A stretch of DNA of 64,000 bases from Streptomyces flavochromogenes (GTDB lineage Bacteria > Actinomycetota > Actinomycetes > Streptomycetales > Streptomycetaceae), in contig NZ_JNZO01000014.1 in the NCBI RefSeq assembly GCF_000717595.1, forward strand, positions 186,001 to 250,000, read 5' to 3'. Of the stretch, positions 20,326 to 30,365 are shown piece by piece. The first letter of the stretch is position 1. Every line of letters begins with the position of its first letter. Under the pieces are notes generated by a model, which searched no databases, had not been told where the DNA came from, and saw nothing but the letters and a program-made list of their open reading frames with translations. The position numbers and the translations under genes are program-made.

Positions 20326-20850
20326 CTAGGGAAGGAACTCGTAGAACGGACCGTCAGGCGCGCGGTCGCGCACGCACAGCGTCACGTCCCTCCCCTTGAG
20401 ATAGGCCAGCAACCACTCGCCGAACGTCATCTCGTAGAGAGTCCACGACGGACTGTCCATCTCCTGGACGACGACGCGCCAGGGCGACGAGGTCTCCTCG
20501 GGAATGCGAAGGAAAATCATCTCCCCCGTCGTGGCCGTGGCCACCGGCACCAATTCACCGGGTTTCGTCCCTGCCGGATTCGGCAGGAACTCGGCCATGT
20601 CCTCCTCGCCCCAGAATTCGAGCTCCCTCTTGATCATGGTTCCCAGATCATGCAGAAGGTGTCCGGCGGGGTGCTTCAGATACAACTGTCCATTGATCGA
20701 GACCGAACCGTAGGCATCCACGATCTCGTGGAAGTCCGCGGGGAATTCGATTCCCAGTTCCCGCTCAAGGCCGATCCACGGCGCGGGATCCGACCAATTG
20801 AACCGAGGTTCGCCCAAAAGGGCCTGTATCTCTGAAAGCGTTGCCACCAC
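20326..20850 (-). CDS. SMI1/KNR4 (SUKH) family protein, probable immunity protein of the Rhs toxin
   Basis: A 174-residue acidic protein. The N-terminal third has the SUKH pattern: a helix, then 'IGLERELGIEFPADFHEIVD', where the LPxDF-like text is the family hallmark, then YGSVSING. It begins 10 bases after the stop of the giant Rhs gene, with AGAAGGGG before its GTG, so the two are one transcript. SUKH proteins are a known immunity superfamily, mostly against nuclease toxins, which agrees with the nuclease-like tip of the Rhs protein. Codon use is less GC-rich than in the Rhs core, as expected of exchangeable toxin-immunity cassettes. It should act in the cytosol by binding the toxin tip; direct pairing is inferred. 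Confidence 0.82.
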   Translation of the reverse strand: MVATLSEIQALLGEPRFNWSDPAPWIGLERELGIEFPADFHEIVDAYGSVSINGQLYLKHPAGHLLHDLGTMIKRELEFWGEEDMAEFLPNPAGTKPGELVPVATATTGEMIFLRIPEETSSPWRVVVQEMDSPSWTLYEMTFGEWLLAYLKGRDVTLCVRDRAPDGPFYEFLP

Positions 20851-20860
20851 TGGGCCCCTT

Positions 20861-23800
20861 CTAGCAGGTCGAGCCGACGCCTGACTGGGAGTTGATCGCG
20901 GTGCACGAGAACGTTTCCACGATGTCCCCCTGTGGTCCGTATGCGGTCATTCCCACCTGGACGAGCGTGGGAACCGCCGAATGCGGATCTCCGTAGACGG
21001 GAACGACCGACATGATCAGCTTGTTGTCACCGGTCAGATGCTTCCATCCGAAGCGTTCCACCTTGCTTGCCATCCTCCGGTTTGCACTTCCGTGCAATGC
21101 AACCAGGTTCTTGACATCCTGACCGGTGCCCTTCCCCCAATAACCTATCAGGTGACCCGCCTGCGGCTCTCCGCCTCCTGCCGCGATTTCTCCCATTCCG
21201 TCCGGCTGGACGGAAGGCTCGCATTCGGGGCACCTCGGCAGACCGCCCGCACCGGTGCGCGACCTGCGGTCGGCCTTGGTGAGGAACGCGAAGGCGCCGG
21301 TCGCCCTGCAGCCCTTGTTGCCCTGGTGGTCCGTGTACTCCTCCAGGCCGCCGTAGATCCGTCCGCCGTCGATCAGCGGAGTCGGGTCGCACGAGGGGTT
21401 GTTGGTGTCGGTGGTCCGCGGTGCGGGCCTGGGCGCGGGGCCCGGCGACGGGCTGGGAGTGGGGCCGGGCCGCGGCTCGTTGGACGAGTCGCTCGACGTG
21501 GTGTCGTCGGCGGACGGCATCAGCATGCTGCCGAGCGCCGCTCCCGCGTCGGCCAGGTTCTGCTGGCCGTCCGGAGTCGCCGCGTACAGCGCCGTGACGA
21601 GTGCCGCCCCCGCCCAGTAGATGGCCGGGATCGCGAAGACGAAGTGGCCGTCCAGCTCGACGAGGCTGGTGGGGTTGCCGCCGGTGAAGGCGTAGCGGTT
21701 GCTGGTGTACGGGTCCGCGCCCAGCTTCATGTCGGCGAGGGCGCCGTTGTACATGTCGCGGCTGGTGAAGCGGTTCAGGCCCGGGTTGTAGTCCCGGAAG
21801 CCCATGTCGTACGTGCCGGACTGGGCGTCCCAGCGCTTGGCGTTGAAGCGGTAGGGGTTGTACTCCTCCTTGTCCGGCTGGCCTGCCTCGGGCTTGTCGA
21901 TGCCGGTGAACTCGGTGGCGTCGTTGTTGCCGTAGGCGGTGTAGCCGTAGGTGGCCTTGGCGTCGCCGTTCTTGTCGGTCAGCGTCTCGACGTCGGTGTG
22001 GCTGTTGTAGCCGTAGTAGCCGTCCTCGGTCGTGCCGTCCGTGTTGTGCTTGGTCTGCGACAGACGCTCGCCCCACGGGCTGTACTGGAACGACTTGGTC
22101 AGCGCGCCGGCGACCTTCTCGTCGAGGACCTCACCGGACAGGCCGAGGTACTCGAATTCGGTGGTCTTGCCGTCCGATGTCTTCGACGCGGTGCGGTCCA
22201 GCGGGTCGAAGGTGTACGTCGTCGACTTCATCGTGCCGCCGGTGCCCATCTTCTGGGACTCCACGACGTGGTCGAAGCCGTCGTAGACGGTCCGCTCGAC
22301 GACCTTGCCGCCGGAACTCACCGACTGCTGGCGCCCGAAGGGGTCGTAGGCGTACTGGGCGCCGACACTCGCCGTCGTCGAGGTCAGCAGCCGGTTCCGG
22401 TCGTACTGGAACGTGGTGCCGACACCCTTGACGGTCTGGCTGATGACGTTGGCGTTGTCGTCGTGGGTGTACGTCTCCGTGCCCGCGCCGTTGCCCGTCT
22501 TGACCGACTTGGTCAGCCGGTCGGCCGGATCGTAGGTGAAGTCCGTCGTGGAGTCGAGGTACGCCGAGCGGTTGTCGGCGTTCATCTTCTTCGCGGCGTC
22601 CTGCGCCTTGTTGCCGTTGGCGTCGTAGGCGTAGGCGTGGGAGGCGACCAGCGTGGTGCCGTCCGCCTTCTTCTCCGTCGTCGACTTCAGTGCGCCGTCG
22701 AGGTAGTAGGTGTAGTCGACGACGTTGCCGTTGGCCTTGGTCTCCCTCAGCTTCTGGGCACGGTCCGTGTAGGTGTACGACGTGACCTTGGGGTCGGTGT
22801 CCGTGGCGGACTTGCCGACGGACACCGTCTTGACCTTCTCGCGGAGGTCGTAGGTGTACCGGGAGAACTGGCTGGGGTGGGTGACGGTCTCGGACTGGCC
22901 GTTGGCGTCGTACGTGTAGGACGTCGCCTTCTTCTCGGCGCCGGCCAGCGACTCCGTCACCTTCCGGACCTGGTTGAGGCCGGTGTAGGTGATGGCGTAG
23001 CCGTCGATCCTCGCCCCGGAGGACGTGTCGCCGATCGCGGTCAGGTTGCCGTTGACGTCGTACGTGTAGTCGAAGGTCCGCTTCTCGGTGTCGGTCTCCG
23101 CGGAGTTGTCACGGACCAGCTTGATCCCGTCCGCGACGACGACGCCGGCACTGTTCTGCTCCAGCTTCAGCTTGGTGTCCTCGCCCTGCTTGAGGGCGTA
23201 GCTGCCGAGGCCGACCCAGGTGCCGCTGCCGGCGTTCTGGTCCTTGGTGACCGCCGGTTCGGTGGTCGTGCCATGGCTGAGCGTGTACTTCGCGGTCGTC
23301 GCGGCGCCCGTGACCCTCGGGTACCTCACGTACGCGGTGTACGTGCCGTCCTTGGGGACGTCGAGCGTCCACGTGAAGGCGTCGGTGCCTGCGCCGGCCG
23401 CGTGGGTACGGTGGTCGTAGCCCTGCTGCCCCGTGATGTTCCCGGTGGCCCAGGTGCCCGTGGCGGAGGTGTGCTGGGTGTCGGAGTTGTCCGCCAGGAC
23501 GACCGCCTTGCCCACCGGAACACCGTCGTCGGAGCGGGACCTGACCTTGCCGTCGGGGTAGAACGACCAGGTCATCGTGCGGTTGGAGGAGCCGCCCGCC
23601 GAGGTCAGCGTCCGGGTCGTCTGCTGGCCCACGTCGTTGTAGTCGTAGGTGGTGGCGATGTCCCACGGGTCCGTGGAGCTCTTCGTCCAGCCGTTGTCGA
23701 AGTACTCGAAGACGGCGTCGTTCCGGACGGTCTGCCCCTCCGAGGGCGGCATCGAGGTCTTCGCGACCCGGCCCACGGCGTCGTACACGGTCTCGGTGTA

Positions 23801-26800
23801 GACGTCGGGGTCGTTGTGGCGGGCGTCCGCGGGGTCGTACGGCTGGTACCGGCGCTTGGGCCGGTTCAGCGCGTCGTACTCGGTGCGGGCGGTGAACGCC
23901 GTGGTCGTGCCCGCCTCGACGGCACGCGGGGTGATCACCTTGGTGGTGTTGCCGACCTGGTCGTACTCGTACCGGGTCGTGCGGTAGGTGATCGGCGAGG
24001 TACCGCTGCGCGGGATCCTCACCTCGGTCTGCTTGCCTCGCTCGTCGTAGCTGACGAGCGTGGTGTTGTTCTCGGCATCCGTCGTGGAGACGACCAGGGA
24101 GTCCTTGTCGTAGGCCTTCCTGGTGGTCTTGCCGGCGGCGTCCGTGACCGCGGTGACCCGGTGGTTCAGGTCGTAGGCGGACAGGCTGCTGTAGTCGGCC
24201 GTGTCGGCCGTGGCGTTCTTCTTCGGGTCGACGACCTTGGTGGTGTTGCCCGCGTTGTCGTACTCGTAGCTGACCTTGTCGCCGTTCGCGTTGGTGACGG
24301 AGGTGAGCTGGTAGATCTCGTTGTAGGAGTTGGTCGTGACGAAGTCCGTCGCGTCCGCGGTGGTCAGCGTGCCCTTCGGCTCGGTGGTCGTCCTGAGGTT
24401 GCCGACCTTGTCGTAGGTGTACGTCGTCCGCCGCTCGTCCGACGTGGCGGTGTACTTCGGCTCGGTCGCCGAGGTCATCTGGTCGGTGGCGTCGTACACG
24501 GCGGTGGACACCGCGCCGTTGGGCGCCGTCGACGTGGTGACGTTGTCGTTGGCGTCGTACACGGGCGCGGGAGCGGTGATCAGGTCACCGGTGGCCTGGT
24601 CCTTGGGCTCGGTCTTGACCAGCGGACGCCCGAAGGCGTCGTAGGTCTGGGTGATCTTCTTGCCCAGCGCGTCGGTGACCTCGGTGACCTGGCCGCGCTC
24701 GTCGTAGACGAAGGTCGACGACTTGTTCAGCGCGTCCGTCATCGTCCTCGGGAAGCCCGTGGGCCCGAAGTCGCTGTTCGTGTCCGCGTTGCCGTTGGCG
24801 TCGGTCGCCCGGGTCAGCTGGCCGTAGGCGTCGTACTCGTACGTCGTGGTGTAGTCACCGGCGACGCTCGTGGTGGCGACGCCCTTGGGGTCGGTGACCG
24901 TCTTCAGGTTGCCGAAGGTGTCGTAGCCGAACTGCCACTTCCGGCCCTCGGGTGAGGTCTTGGTGAAGAGATCGGCGGAGTAGCCGTCGGCACGGGTCTG
25001 GTACACGTACCGGGTGGAGTTCGCCGGGTAGACGCCCGGAGCGCAGTCGGAGGAGGGCGGTACGCCCGCCTTGTTGTTCTCCGCGTCGCGCTTCCAGAGC
25101 GGGTACCCCGTCTTCTGGTCGTAGCAGTACGCGGTCTTGGCGCCGTTGTTCTCCTCCGTGTACGTGACGTTGTTGTCGGCGTCCCAGGCGAGCTTCATCG
25201 TCTGGGACGAGGCGTTCGTCGACTGGACGGCGCGGCCGAAGTCGTCGGTCACGTAGTCGGTGGCACGCGACTCGGCGTCGGTGACCTTCGTGTCGGTGAA
25301 CTTGGCGTTGCCGCCGTTCACCGCGTACACGAAGCCCGTGGAGCCCTGGAGACGGTCGGTGATCGTCTTGGTCCACCAGTGGTACTTCGGGTCGTCCCCG
25401 GTCTGCGGGAAGTTGTACACCAGCGACGTGGCGTTGCCGCGCGGGTCGGTGGCCTTGACCAGCTTGACGTTCTTGTTGCCCTGGGTGGCGTCGTACTCGA
25501 AGCCGAAGACCTTCGGCTGGGTGGAGCCGGCGCCGTCGGTGATCCTGGTGAGCAGGCCCTTGTCGGAGTAGTCGAAGGTGACCTTGCGACCCGAGATGTC
25601 GGTCAGCGACTTGACGTGGTCGATGATCTTCGGGTTGGCGCTGTCGGCCTTCGAGTGGTACTCGAGCGTCAGCGACTGCCGGCCCGCCGGGTCGGTGATG
25701 TACTTGAGGAACTTGGTCGGCTTGTTGTTGGACTTGCGTTCCTCGTACGTGTACGTCTGCGTGTTGCCGTTCTTCTCGACCAGCGACGTCATGTAGCCGT
25801 CGCAGCCGAACACGAACCGTGTGCCGTCCGGACGGGTCATCGTCCAGGCGTCGGGGACCGGGTCCTTGAGGGGCGTGCAGTCCAGACCGGGCTTGGCCGT
25901 CAGCTTGTAGTGGACGCCCGCGGGGGCCTTCCAGGAGCCGTCGGGCTGCTCGCGGAAGACATGGGTCGTGCCGTCGCCGTCGGGGAGCCTGATCTCGGTG
26001 GGGTGCGGCTTGGGGTGGAACTCCAGCGGCGCGCCGAGCCGGACGGGGCCGGCGGCCTGGAAGGACCAGCCGGGGCCGGAGACCGTGTCCGAGGTGTCGA
26101 GACTGTTGTAGGCGAACCGGGCGAACGTGGTGACACCGCGACCGGGGTTGGTGAAGGCGTTGTACTGCCAGACGGTGTTGCCGGAGGCCGTGTTGTTCAT
26201 GACGGTCGAGCCGGCGCCGGTGTTCTTGCCCGTGTAGGAGTAGAACTTCTCCATGCCGAGCTGGTTGGAGGTCGGGTCCTCCACCGCCACGTTCTGCTTC
26301 AGACCCGGGATGCCTGCGGTGCCCGAGGCCCACGTGCCGGTCGTCTTGTTGTAGACGTCCCAGGTCAGGACGTAGTCGGTGCGCTTGTTGCCGTTGTCCG
26401 AGTTGATCGGCGTCTTGACCGTCGCCTGCAGGCCGACCGAGCCGCCGGGCGCGACGTTGGACGGCAGTGCGGTCTGGACCTGGTTGCCGCCGTTGGTGAC
26501 GTCGGTGCCGTCCGGGAGGGCCCACTTGTAGGTGAGGACCTGGTCGGCGGCGTTCCACGTCGACGCCGTGGTGTTGGTGAGGGTGAAGTCGACGGTGTAG
26601 TCGGTGTTCGGGGTCATCCGCGCCGGGGTCTGCGGCGCGTAGTAGGTCGACTCGGTGGTGGAGTCGATGTACGTGACCACGATCCTCGGGCGGAGGCGCT
26701 GTTCGGTGCCCTCGGAGGACAGGAACAGGGTCCGTTCCTGCGCGGCGGCCTCGTCGGCCATCCTGATGGCCACGCCCTGCTGGGAGGCGGGGGTGGTCAC

Positions 26801-29482
26801 CCAGGACTGGGCCAGCGAGGTGACGTTCCAGTCGTGCCGGGCCGGGTCGTTGGTCTTCGCGCCCGTGTCGGCCGCCACCGCGCCGAGGTCACCACCCCCG
26901 GTGGTCCAGGCGGTGGTCGCGTTCGCCTTGGCCCAGGTCGCCGCCTCGTCGAAGTCGCGCGTCAGCGGCCGCAGTTCGTAGATCGCCCCGGCGGTGTCCT
27001 GTGCGGTCTGGGTGCTCCACAGCCGCACGTTCGCGTCGAGGACGCGCGCCGTGGCGGGGATGCCGAGGGCCGGGAACTTCAGCAGCGCGCGGGTGTCGCC
27101 GTAGGTCGCCGAGTTGTTGCCGACGCTGAGCCAGTTCTTCGGACCGCCGTCGTCGATCGTGTCGTGCGTGAGGGTCGGACGGGCCGAGGACAGGGTGGTG
27201 TCCTGCGTCGCGTCCAGGACCTTCGTGGTCCGGCCGGCCTTCGGCAGCCGTACGAGCTGCGTCGGGGCGGCGACGACCTGCCCGTCCTTCGTCCTGACCG
27301 CGACCATGTAGTAGTACGCGCGCCCGAACGGATCGGTGTCGTCGGCCTTCGTCGGCACGCCCGTGGTGTCCGTGAAGGACGTCACCGTCGCCGCGACGGG
27401 AGCGACGAGCGTGGCCGAGGACGGCGAGAACGTCTGGTTGACGGAGCGGTGGACCTGGTACTCGACGATGTCGTCGCCGGTGCCGATCGGGTCCTTGTCC
27501 TGGTACGCCGACCAGGACAGCTCCGCACCCGTGTCGTGGATCGTCGTCGGGGTCGCGAGGTCCACGCCCTGACGGCCGAACGTCATGACCAGGCGCGGGT
27601 AGTGGGCGGTCTCACCGCCGTACCCGAACTCGCTTCCCTCGTAACGCGGGCCGCCCTTGGGGCCGTTGGCGCTCTCGTCGCCGGCCTTGATGACGAAGCC
27701 GTTGTTGGCGTTCGCGCCGTCGATCCAGGACTGGACGGTCTTCGTCACGGGGAAGGTGTGCCAGGTGTTCAGCTCGCCCGGCCGCTTGGTGACGACTCCG
27801 CCCTTGGTGAAGCGGACGGCGTCCGCGATCACCGACGTGGCCGTCGACGCGGGACCGTCGCCCAGGACGATCTTGCCGAGCGTGCCCGCCTTGAACGGGT
27901 GGGACCCCAGCGTCTTCCACACACCGGCCGTACCGGCCTGCTGGTCGACGGTGTAGGCCTTGCTTCCGCCGTCGTACGTGATGGTGTACGGGGCGTTCGT
28001 GGCACGGTCCGAGGCGGGGACGTTGTGCGCCTCGACCTGGTACGTGCCGTCCTCGGGAAGGTTCGGCTGCCAGGTGTACGTGTCACCCGCGACCGAGTCC
28101 TTGTTGTACAGGTAGTCCTGGTTGACGGCGTACTGCGTGTACGCCGTGTTCCCCGAAGCCGGCCAGGCGCCGACGGCCGCCGTCCGCCCGGCGTCGCCGT
28201 CGTCCACCACGACCGCCGTGCCCGAGAGCTCGCCGGTGAGGGCGTTGGCGCTGTTCCAGGTGGCCTGCTCCTCGGTCCAGGCCTGGGTGGCCCGGTGCGC
28301 CTCCAGCTGGACCTCGGTCTCGCCCGTGGTGTGCGTCTGGTCGTAGTACAGCTTCAGATCGGCGGAGTCCAGCTTCGTCCCGGCCGGGACGCCGGTGAGC
28401 GGGAACCGCAGCAGCGCGCGAGAGGCTCCGGTCGTGGTGTTGCCGACCGACAGGCGCCAGTTGTCGTTGTAGTTGGTCGTCGGACCGTCCGAGGAGATCA
28501 TGACGTCCTGCGCCGTCGTCGGCGTCGGGGCGATCGAGATCGTCGGGTCGACGGTGACGGGGTACCGGCGCTCGGGCGCGGCCAGCCAGGCCGCGTCCGG
28601 GGTGACGGTCAGCTTCCAGCCCTTGCCGGCCCTGCTCAGCTTCTGGGTGACCTTGTCGCTGTACGCGAAGCCGTACGGCGAGCGGGCGTCCTTCTCGGCG
28701 TCCGTCATGAACGCGGCCGGGATCACCAGGACGGGGTCGGCGCCCTCGCCGTAGAGGAGGACCGAGCCGTCCTTGCCGGCCTTCGGCGTCAGCCCGCCCG
28801 TGTCCAGGGTGAACGTGAAGGAGACCGGGCCCGTGGGCTTCCGGTCGAGGAGGATGTTCTCCTTCACCCGGCCCGGACCGACCTCGTACGACAGGTCGGC
28901 GCCGTGGACCGCGTCCTTGTACGTGACGGTGTCGCCCTCGGCGACGGGAGCGAGCCTGCCCGCCCCCTCCAGGCCCAGGGTGACCGCGCGACCGCCGGCC
29001 TCGAAACGCAGCAGGCCGCGCGGGTCGGTACCGAACCAACTGCGGGCCGCGTTGGTCTCATTGGTGAAGGCGAAGCCCTCGGCATCGGTCGGGGTGACCG
29101 TCGGGTCGATGTCCTTCCAGGACTTCCCCGCCCGATAGCCGGTCGGTACGGCCGACAGTTCGGCCTGCACCCGGCCGTCGGAGAGCTGCCAGTACCGGGC
29201 ATGGGAGGTACGCCTGCCCGTCAGCTCCGCGACGCGCTTCGGCTTCGCGGCCGCCTTGCCCTTCGGCAGGCTCTCTCGGCTCGGCAGCACCGGGGTGCCA
29301 CCGGTCGACGGCTCTTCGGGCCCCTCGGGTTCGTCGTCCGAGAACCACCCGGCGAAAGCATCGACAATTCCCTCGCCGGCATCGGGTGAAACCGGTGCGG
29401 CATAAGCGACTTGTGGCAGCATGGTCCCGGCGACAGCCGCGACCACGAGGCAGGCTATCGCCCGCCCGTATCTGAATCTCAC
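20861..29482 (-). CDS. Giant secreted Rhs/YD-repeat polymorphic toxin with C-terminal nuclease-like domain
   Basis: A 2873-residue protein. I choose GTG 29482 (GGAAGGG 8 bases before) over TTG 29536 because it puts the signal peptide at the start, with cleavage near VAYA-AP. Order by approximate residue: a DNRLRE domain 315-420, a golvesin-like domain 425-555, a second DNRLRE domain 755-945, an immunoglobulin-like domain 950-1065, then YD repeats 1090-2600 with a second golvesin-like insert at 1990-2125. The Rhs core follows (YNPGLNRFTSRD, ending NPTSLVELDGH), then a hydrophobic stretch, a Pro-rich linker and the tip. The tip has AGHLIGYWGKGTGQDVKNLV and ANRRMASKVE, the His-Asn-Asn-Glu layout of DNA/RNA non-specific endonucleases. 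In related systems the YD repeats form a shell around the toxin. A SUKH immunity gene follows. Confidence 0.88.
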   Translation of the reverse strand: MRFRYGRAIACLVVAAVAGTMLPQVAYAAPVSPDAGEGIVDAFAGWFSDDEPEGPEEPSTGGTPVLPSRESLPKGKAAAKPKRVAELTGRRTSHARYWQLSDGRVQAELSAVPTGYRAGKSWKDIDPTVTPTDAEGFAFTNETNAARSWFGTDPRGLLRFEAGGRAVTLGLEGAGRLAPVAEGDTVTYKDAVHGADLSYEVGPGRVKENILLDRKPTGPVSFTFTLDTGGLTPKAGKDGSVLLYGEGADPVLVIPAAFMTDAEKDARSPYGFAYSDKVTQKLSRAGKGWKLTVTPDAAWLAAPERRYPVTVDPTISIAPTPTTAQDVMISSDGPTTNYNDNWRLSVGNTTTGASRALLRFPLTGVPAGTKLDSADLKLYYDQTHTTGETEVQLEAHRATQAWTEEQATWNSANALTGELSGTAVVVDDGDAGRTAAVGAWPASGNTAYTQYAVNQDYLYNKDSVAGDTYTWQPNLPEDGTYQVEAHNVPASDRATNAPYTITYDGGSKAYTVDQQAGTAGVWKTLGSHPFKAGTLGKIVLGDGPASTATSVIADAVRFTKGGVVTKRPGELNTWHTFPVTKTVQSWIDGANANNGFVIKAGDESANGPKGGPRYEGSEFGYGGETAHYPRLVMTFGRQGVDLATPTTIHDTGAELSWSAYQDKDPIGTGDDIVEYQVHRSVNQTFSPSSATLVAPVAATVTSFTDTTGVPTKADDTDPFGRAYYYMVAVRTKDGQVVAAPTQLVRLPKAGRTTKVLDATQDTTLSSARPTLTHDTIDDGGPKNWLSVGNNSATYGDTRALLKFPALGIPATARVLDANVRLWSTQTAQDTAGAIYELRPLTRDFDEAATWAKANATTAWTTGGGDLGAVAADTGAKTNDPARHDWNVTSLAQSWVTTPASQQGVAIRMADEAAAQERTLFLSSEGTEQRLRPRIVVTYIDSTTESTYYAPQTPARMTPNTDYTVDFTLTNTTASTWNAADQVLTYKWALPDGTDVTNGGNQVQTALPSNVAPGGSVGLQATVKTPINSDNGNKRTDYVLTWDVYNKTTGTWASGTAGIPGLKQNVAVEDPTSNQLGMEKFYSYTGKNTGAGSTVMNNTASGNTVWQYNAFTNPGRGVTTFARFAYNSLDTSDTVSGPGWSFQAAGPVRLGAPLEFHPKPHPTEIRLPDGDGTTHVFREQPDGSWKAPAGVHYKLTAKPGLDCTPLKDPVPDAWTMTRPDGTRFVFGCDGYMTSLVEKNGNTQTYTYEERKSNNKPTKFLKYITDPAGRQSLTLEYHSKADSANPKIIDHVKSLTDISGRKVTFDYSDKGLLTRITDGAGSTQPKVFGFEYDATQGNKNVKLVKATDPRGNATSLVYNFPQTGDDPKYHWWTKTITDRLQGSTGFVYAVNGGNAKFTDTKVTDAESRATDYVTDDFGRAVQSTNASSQTMKLAWDADNNVTYTEENNGAKTAYCYDQKTGYPLWKRDAENNKAGVPPSSDCAPGVYPANSTRYVYQTRADGYSADLFTKTSPEGRKWQFGYDTFGNLKTVTDPKGVATTSVAGDYTTTYEYDAYGQLTRATDANGNADTNSDFGPTGFPRTMTDALNKSSTFVYDERGQVTEVTDALGKKITQTYDAFGRPLVKTEPKDQATGDLITAPAPVYDANDNVTTSTAPNGAVSTAVYDATDQMTSATEPKYTATSDERRTTYTYDKVGNLRTTTEPKGTLTTADATDFVTTNSYNEIYQLTSVTNANGDKVSYEYDNAGNTTKVVDPKKNATADTADYSSLSAYDLNHRVTAVTDAAGKTTRKAYDKDSLVVSTTDAENNTTLVSYDERGKQTEVRIPRSGTSPITYRTTRYEYDQVGNTTKVITPRAVEAGTTTAFTARTEYDALNRPKRRYQPYDPADARHNDPDVYTETVYDAVGRVAKTSMPPSEGQTVRNDAVFEYFDNGWTKSSTDPWDIATTYDYNDVGQQTTRTLTSAGGSSNRTMTWSFYPDGKVRSRSDDGVPVGKAVVLADNSDTQHTSATGTWATGNITGQQGYDHRTHAAGAGTDAFTWTLDVPKDGTYTAYVRYPRVTGAATTAKYTLSHGTTTEPAVTKDQNAGSGTWVGLGSYALKQGEDTKLKLEQNSAGVVVADGIKLVRDNSAETDTEKRTFDYTYDVNGNLTAIGDTSSGARIDGYAITYTGLNQVRKVTESLAGAEKKATSYTYDANGQSETVTHPSQFSRYTYDLREKVKTVSVGKSATDTDPKVTSYTYTDRAQKLRETKANGNVVDYTYYLDGALKSTTEKKADGTTLVASHAYAYDANGNKAQDAAKKMNADNRSAYLDSTTDFTYDPADRLTKSVKTGNGAGTETYTHDDNANVISQTVKGVGTTFQYDRNRLLTSTTASVGAQYAYDPFGRQQSVSSGGKVVERTVYDGFDHVVESQKMGTGGTMKSTTYTFDPLDRTASKTSDGKTTEFEYLGLSGEVLDEKVAGALTKSFQYSPWGERLSQTKHNTDGTTEDGYYGYNSHTDVETLTDKNGDAKATYGYTAYGNNDATEFTGIDKPEAGQPDKEEYNPYRFNAKRWDAQSGTYDMGFRDYNPGLNRFTSRDMYNGALADMKLGADPYTSNRYAFTGGNPTSLVELDGHFVFAIPAIYWAGAALVTALYAATPDGQQNLADAGAALGSMLMPSADDTTSSDSSNEPRPGPTPSPSPGPAPRPAPRTTDTNNPSCDPTPLIDGGRIYGGLEEYTDHQGNKGCRATGAFAFLTKADRRSRTGAGGLPRCPECEPSVQPDGMGEIAAGGGEPQAGHLIGYWGKGTGQDVKNLVALHGSANRRMASKVERFGWKHLTGDNKLIMSVVPVYGDPHSAVPTLVQVGMTAYGPQGDIVETFSCTAINSQSGVGSTC

Positions 29483-29839
29483 ACGAATCCCTTCCTCGAC
29501 TCCCCTCACGCGCGTACGCGGAAGGGAGCGTGCCAACGCGCCGACGAGGGGGATCCCTCAACGGTCGCGGTGGCCCTGACCTCGTCCGGAGCACCTCAGG
29601 GCATGCCAAGTCGGGCCACCTCCCCGCGGGGGAGGCGACCTCGCGAGAGGTGTGCCGATCAAGACGGAGGTGATTCTTATTCACGGGTATGACGCTGCGT
29701 CAAGCGTTAACTCATATAGGGCATTTCAGGTTCCACGCAACGCCACTCAAACAACTTGCCTGATTTGTCGGCGGCCTGGCACCTGTCGATTCCGATGGTG
29801 TATAACCCAGGCGAATTCACGCCTACAGAAAGCGCGGCC
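29483..29839. promoter_or_regulatory. Divergent promoter region between the Rhs gene and the MmpS-like gene
   Basis: This 357-bp gap contains the least GC-rich stretch of the host part (about 29,670-29,830; for example ATTCTTATTCACGGGTATGA and TTAACTCATATAGGG). Both flanking genes read away from it, so promoters for both should lie here. No operator repeat was recognised. Confidence 0.5.
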
Positions 29840-30355
29840 ATGCCGACGACCGAAGAAGCGGCAGCACCGGAAGGTCACGGAATCCCGGACGCCACAGGGG
29901 TTTCGCGGAGCCCGGACGAGCGCGGCACCGATCGCGGCGGCATCGTCGTGGCCGCCGTCCTGCTGCTCGCCTGCGCGCTGTTCGTCGCCTTCGGGGTCCT
30001 CGCCCCGGAGAAGGCCCCGCCGGAGGCCCGGGCGACGGAGCCCACGGCAGAGGTGACGTACGAGGTGGTCGGCGAGGGTACGGCCGACATCACCTACCGG
30101 GCGGCGGGTGACGACGCGGCGGCAGTCGTCACGCGCGTCGGCCTGCCGTGGCGGAAGACGGTGAACCTGCCGGCCGGCACGTCTCCTTCCGTCAATGTCA
30201 CCCTCGACGAGGAGGGCGGCACGGCGAGCTGCACCCTGGCGGTCCGGGGCGAACACGTCCAACGCGCCACGGCCACGGGCGCCTTCGGACGGACGACATG
30301 CAGCGGCGAACTCCCCGCGGAGGAGGGGGCTGCGCGCCTTGAAGGGTCCTCCTGA
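29840..30355 (+). CDS. Membrane-anchored MmpS-like protein
   Basis: A 171-residue protein started at ATG 29840, which has AGAAAG 8 bases upstream; earlier in-frame ATGs have no ribosome site. A short charged N-terminus is followed by one membrane helix (GGIVVAAVLLLACALFVAFG, residues 34-53) and an outside domain. That domain reads EVTYEVVGEGTADITYRAAG, LPWRKTVNLPAG, then ASCTLAVRG and GRTTCSGELP with two cysteines. This is the MmpS pattern (VxYEVxGxG...TLPWxKT...CxI.V.G). In mycobacteria MmpS proteins help MmpL exporters, but no MmpL gene is visible here. It is divergent from the Rhs gene; a link between them is not shown. Confidence 0.7.
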   Translation: MPTTEEAAAPEGHGIPDATGVSRSPDERGTDRGGIVVAAVLLLACALFVAFGVLAPEKAPPEARATEPTAEVTYEVVGEGTADITYRAAGDDAAAVVTRVGLPWRKTVNLPAGTSPSVNVTLDEEGGTASCTLAVRGEHVQRATATGAFGRTTCSGELPAEEGAARLEGSS

Positions 30356-30365
30356 CGGCTGCCGC

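Noticed and set aside
20861..29482. Plus-strand open frames of over 1300 codons opposite the Rhs gene
   Set aside because: They are antisense shadows caused by high GC content in the third codon position. They consist of Val/Gly/Arg-rich low-complexity text.
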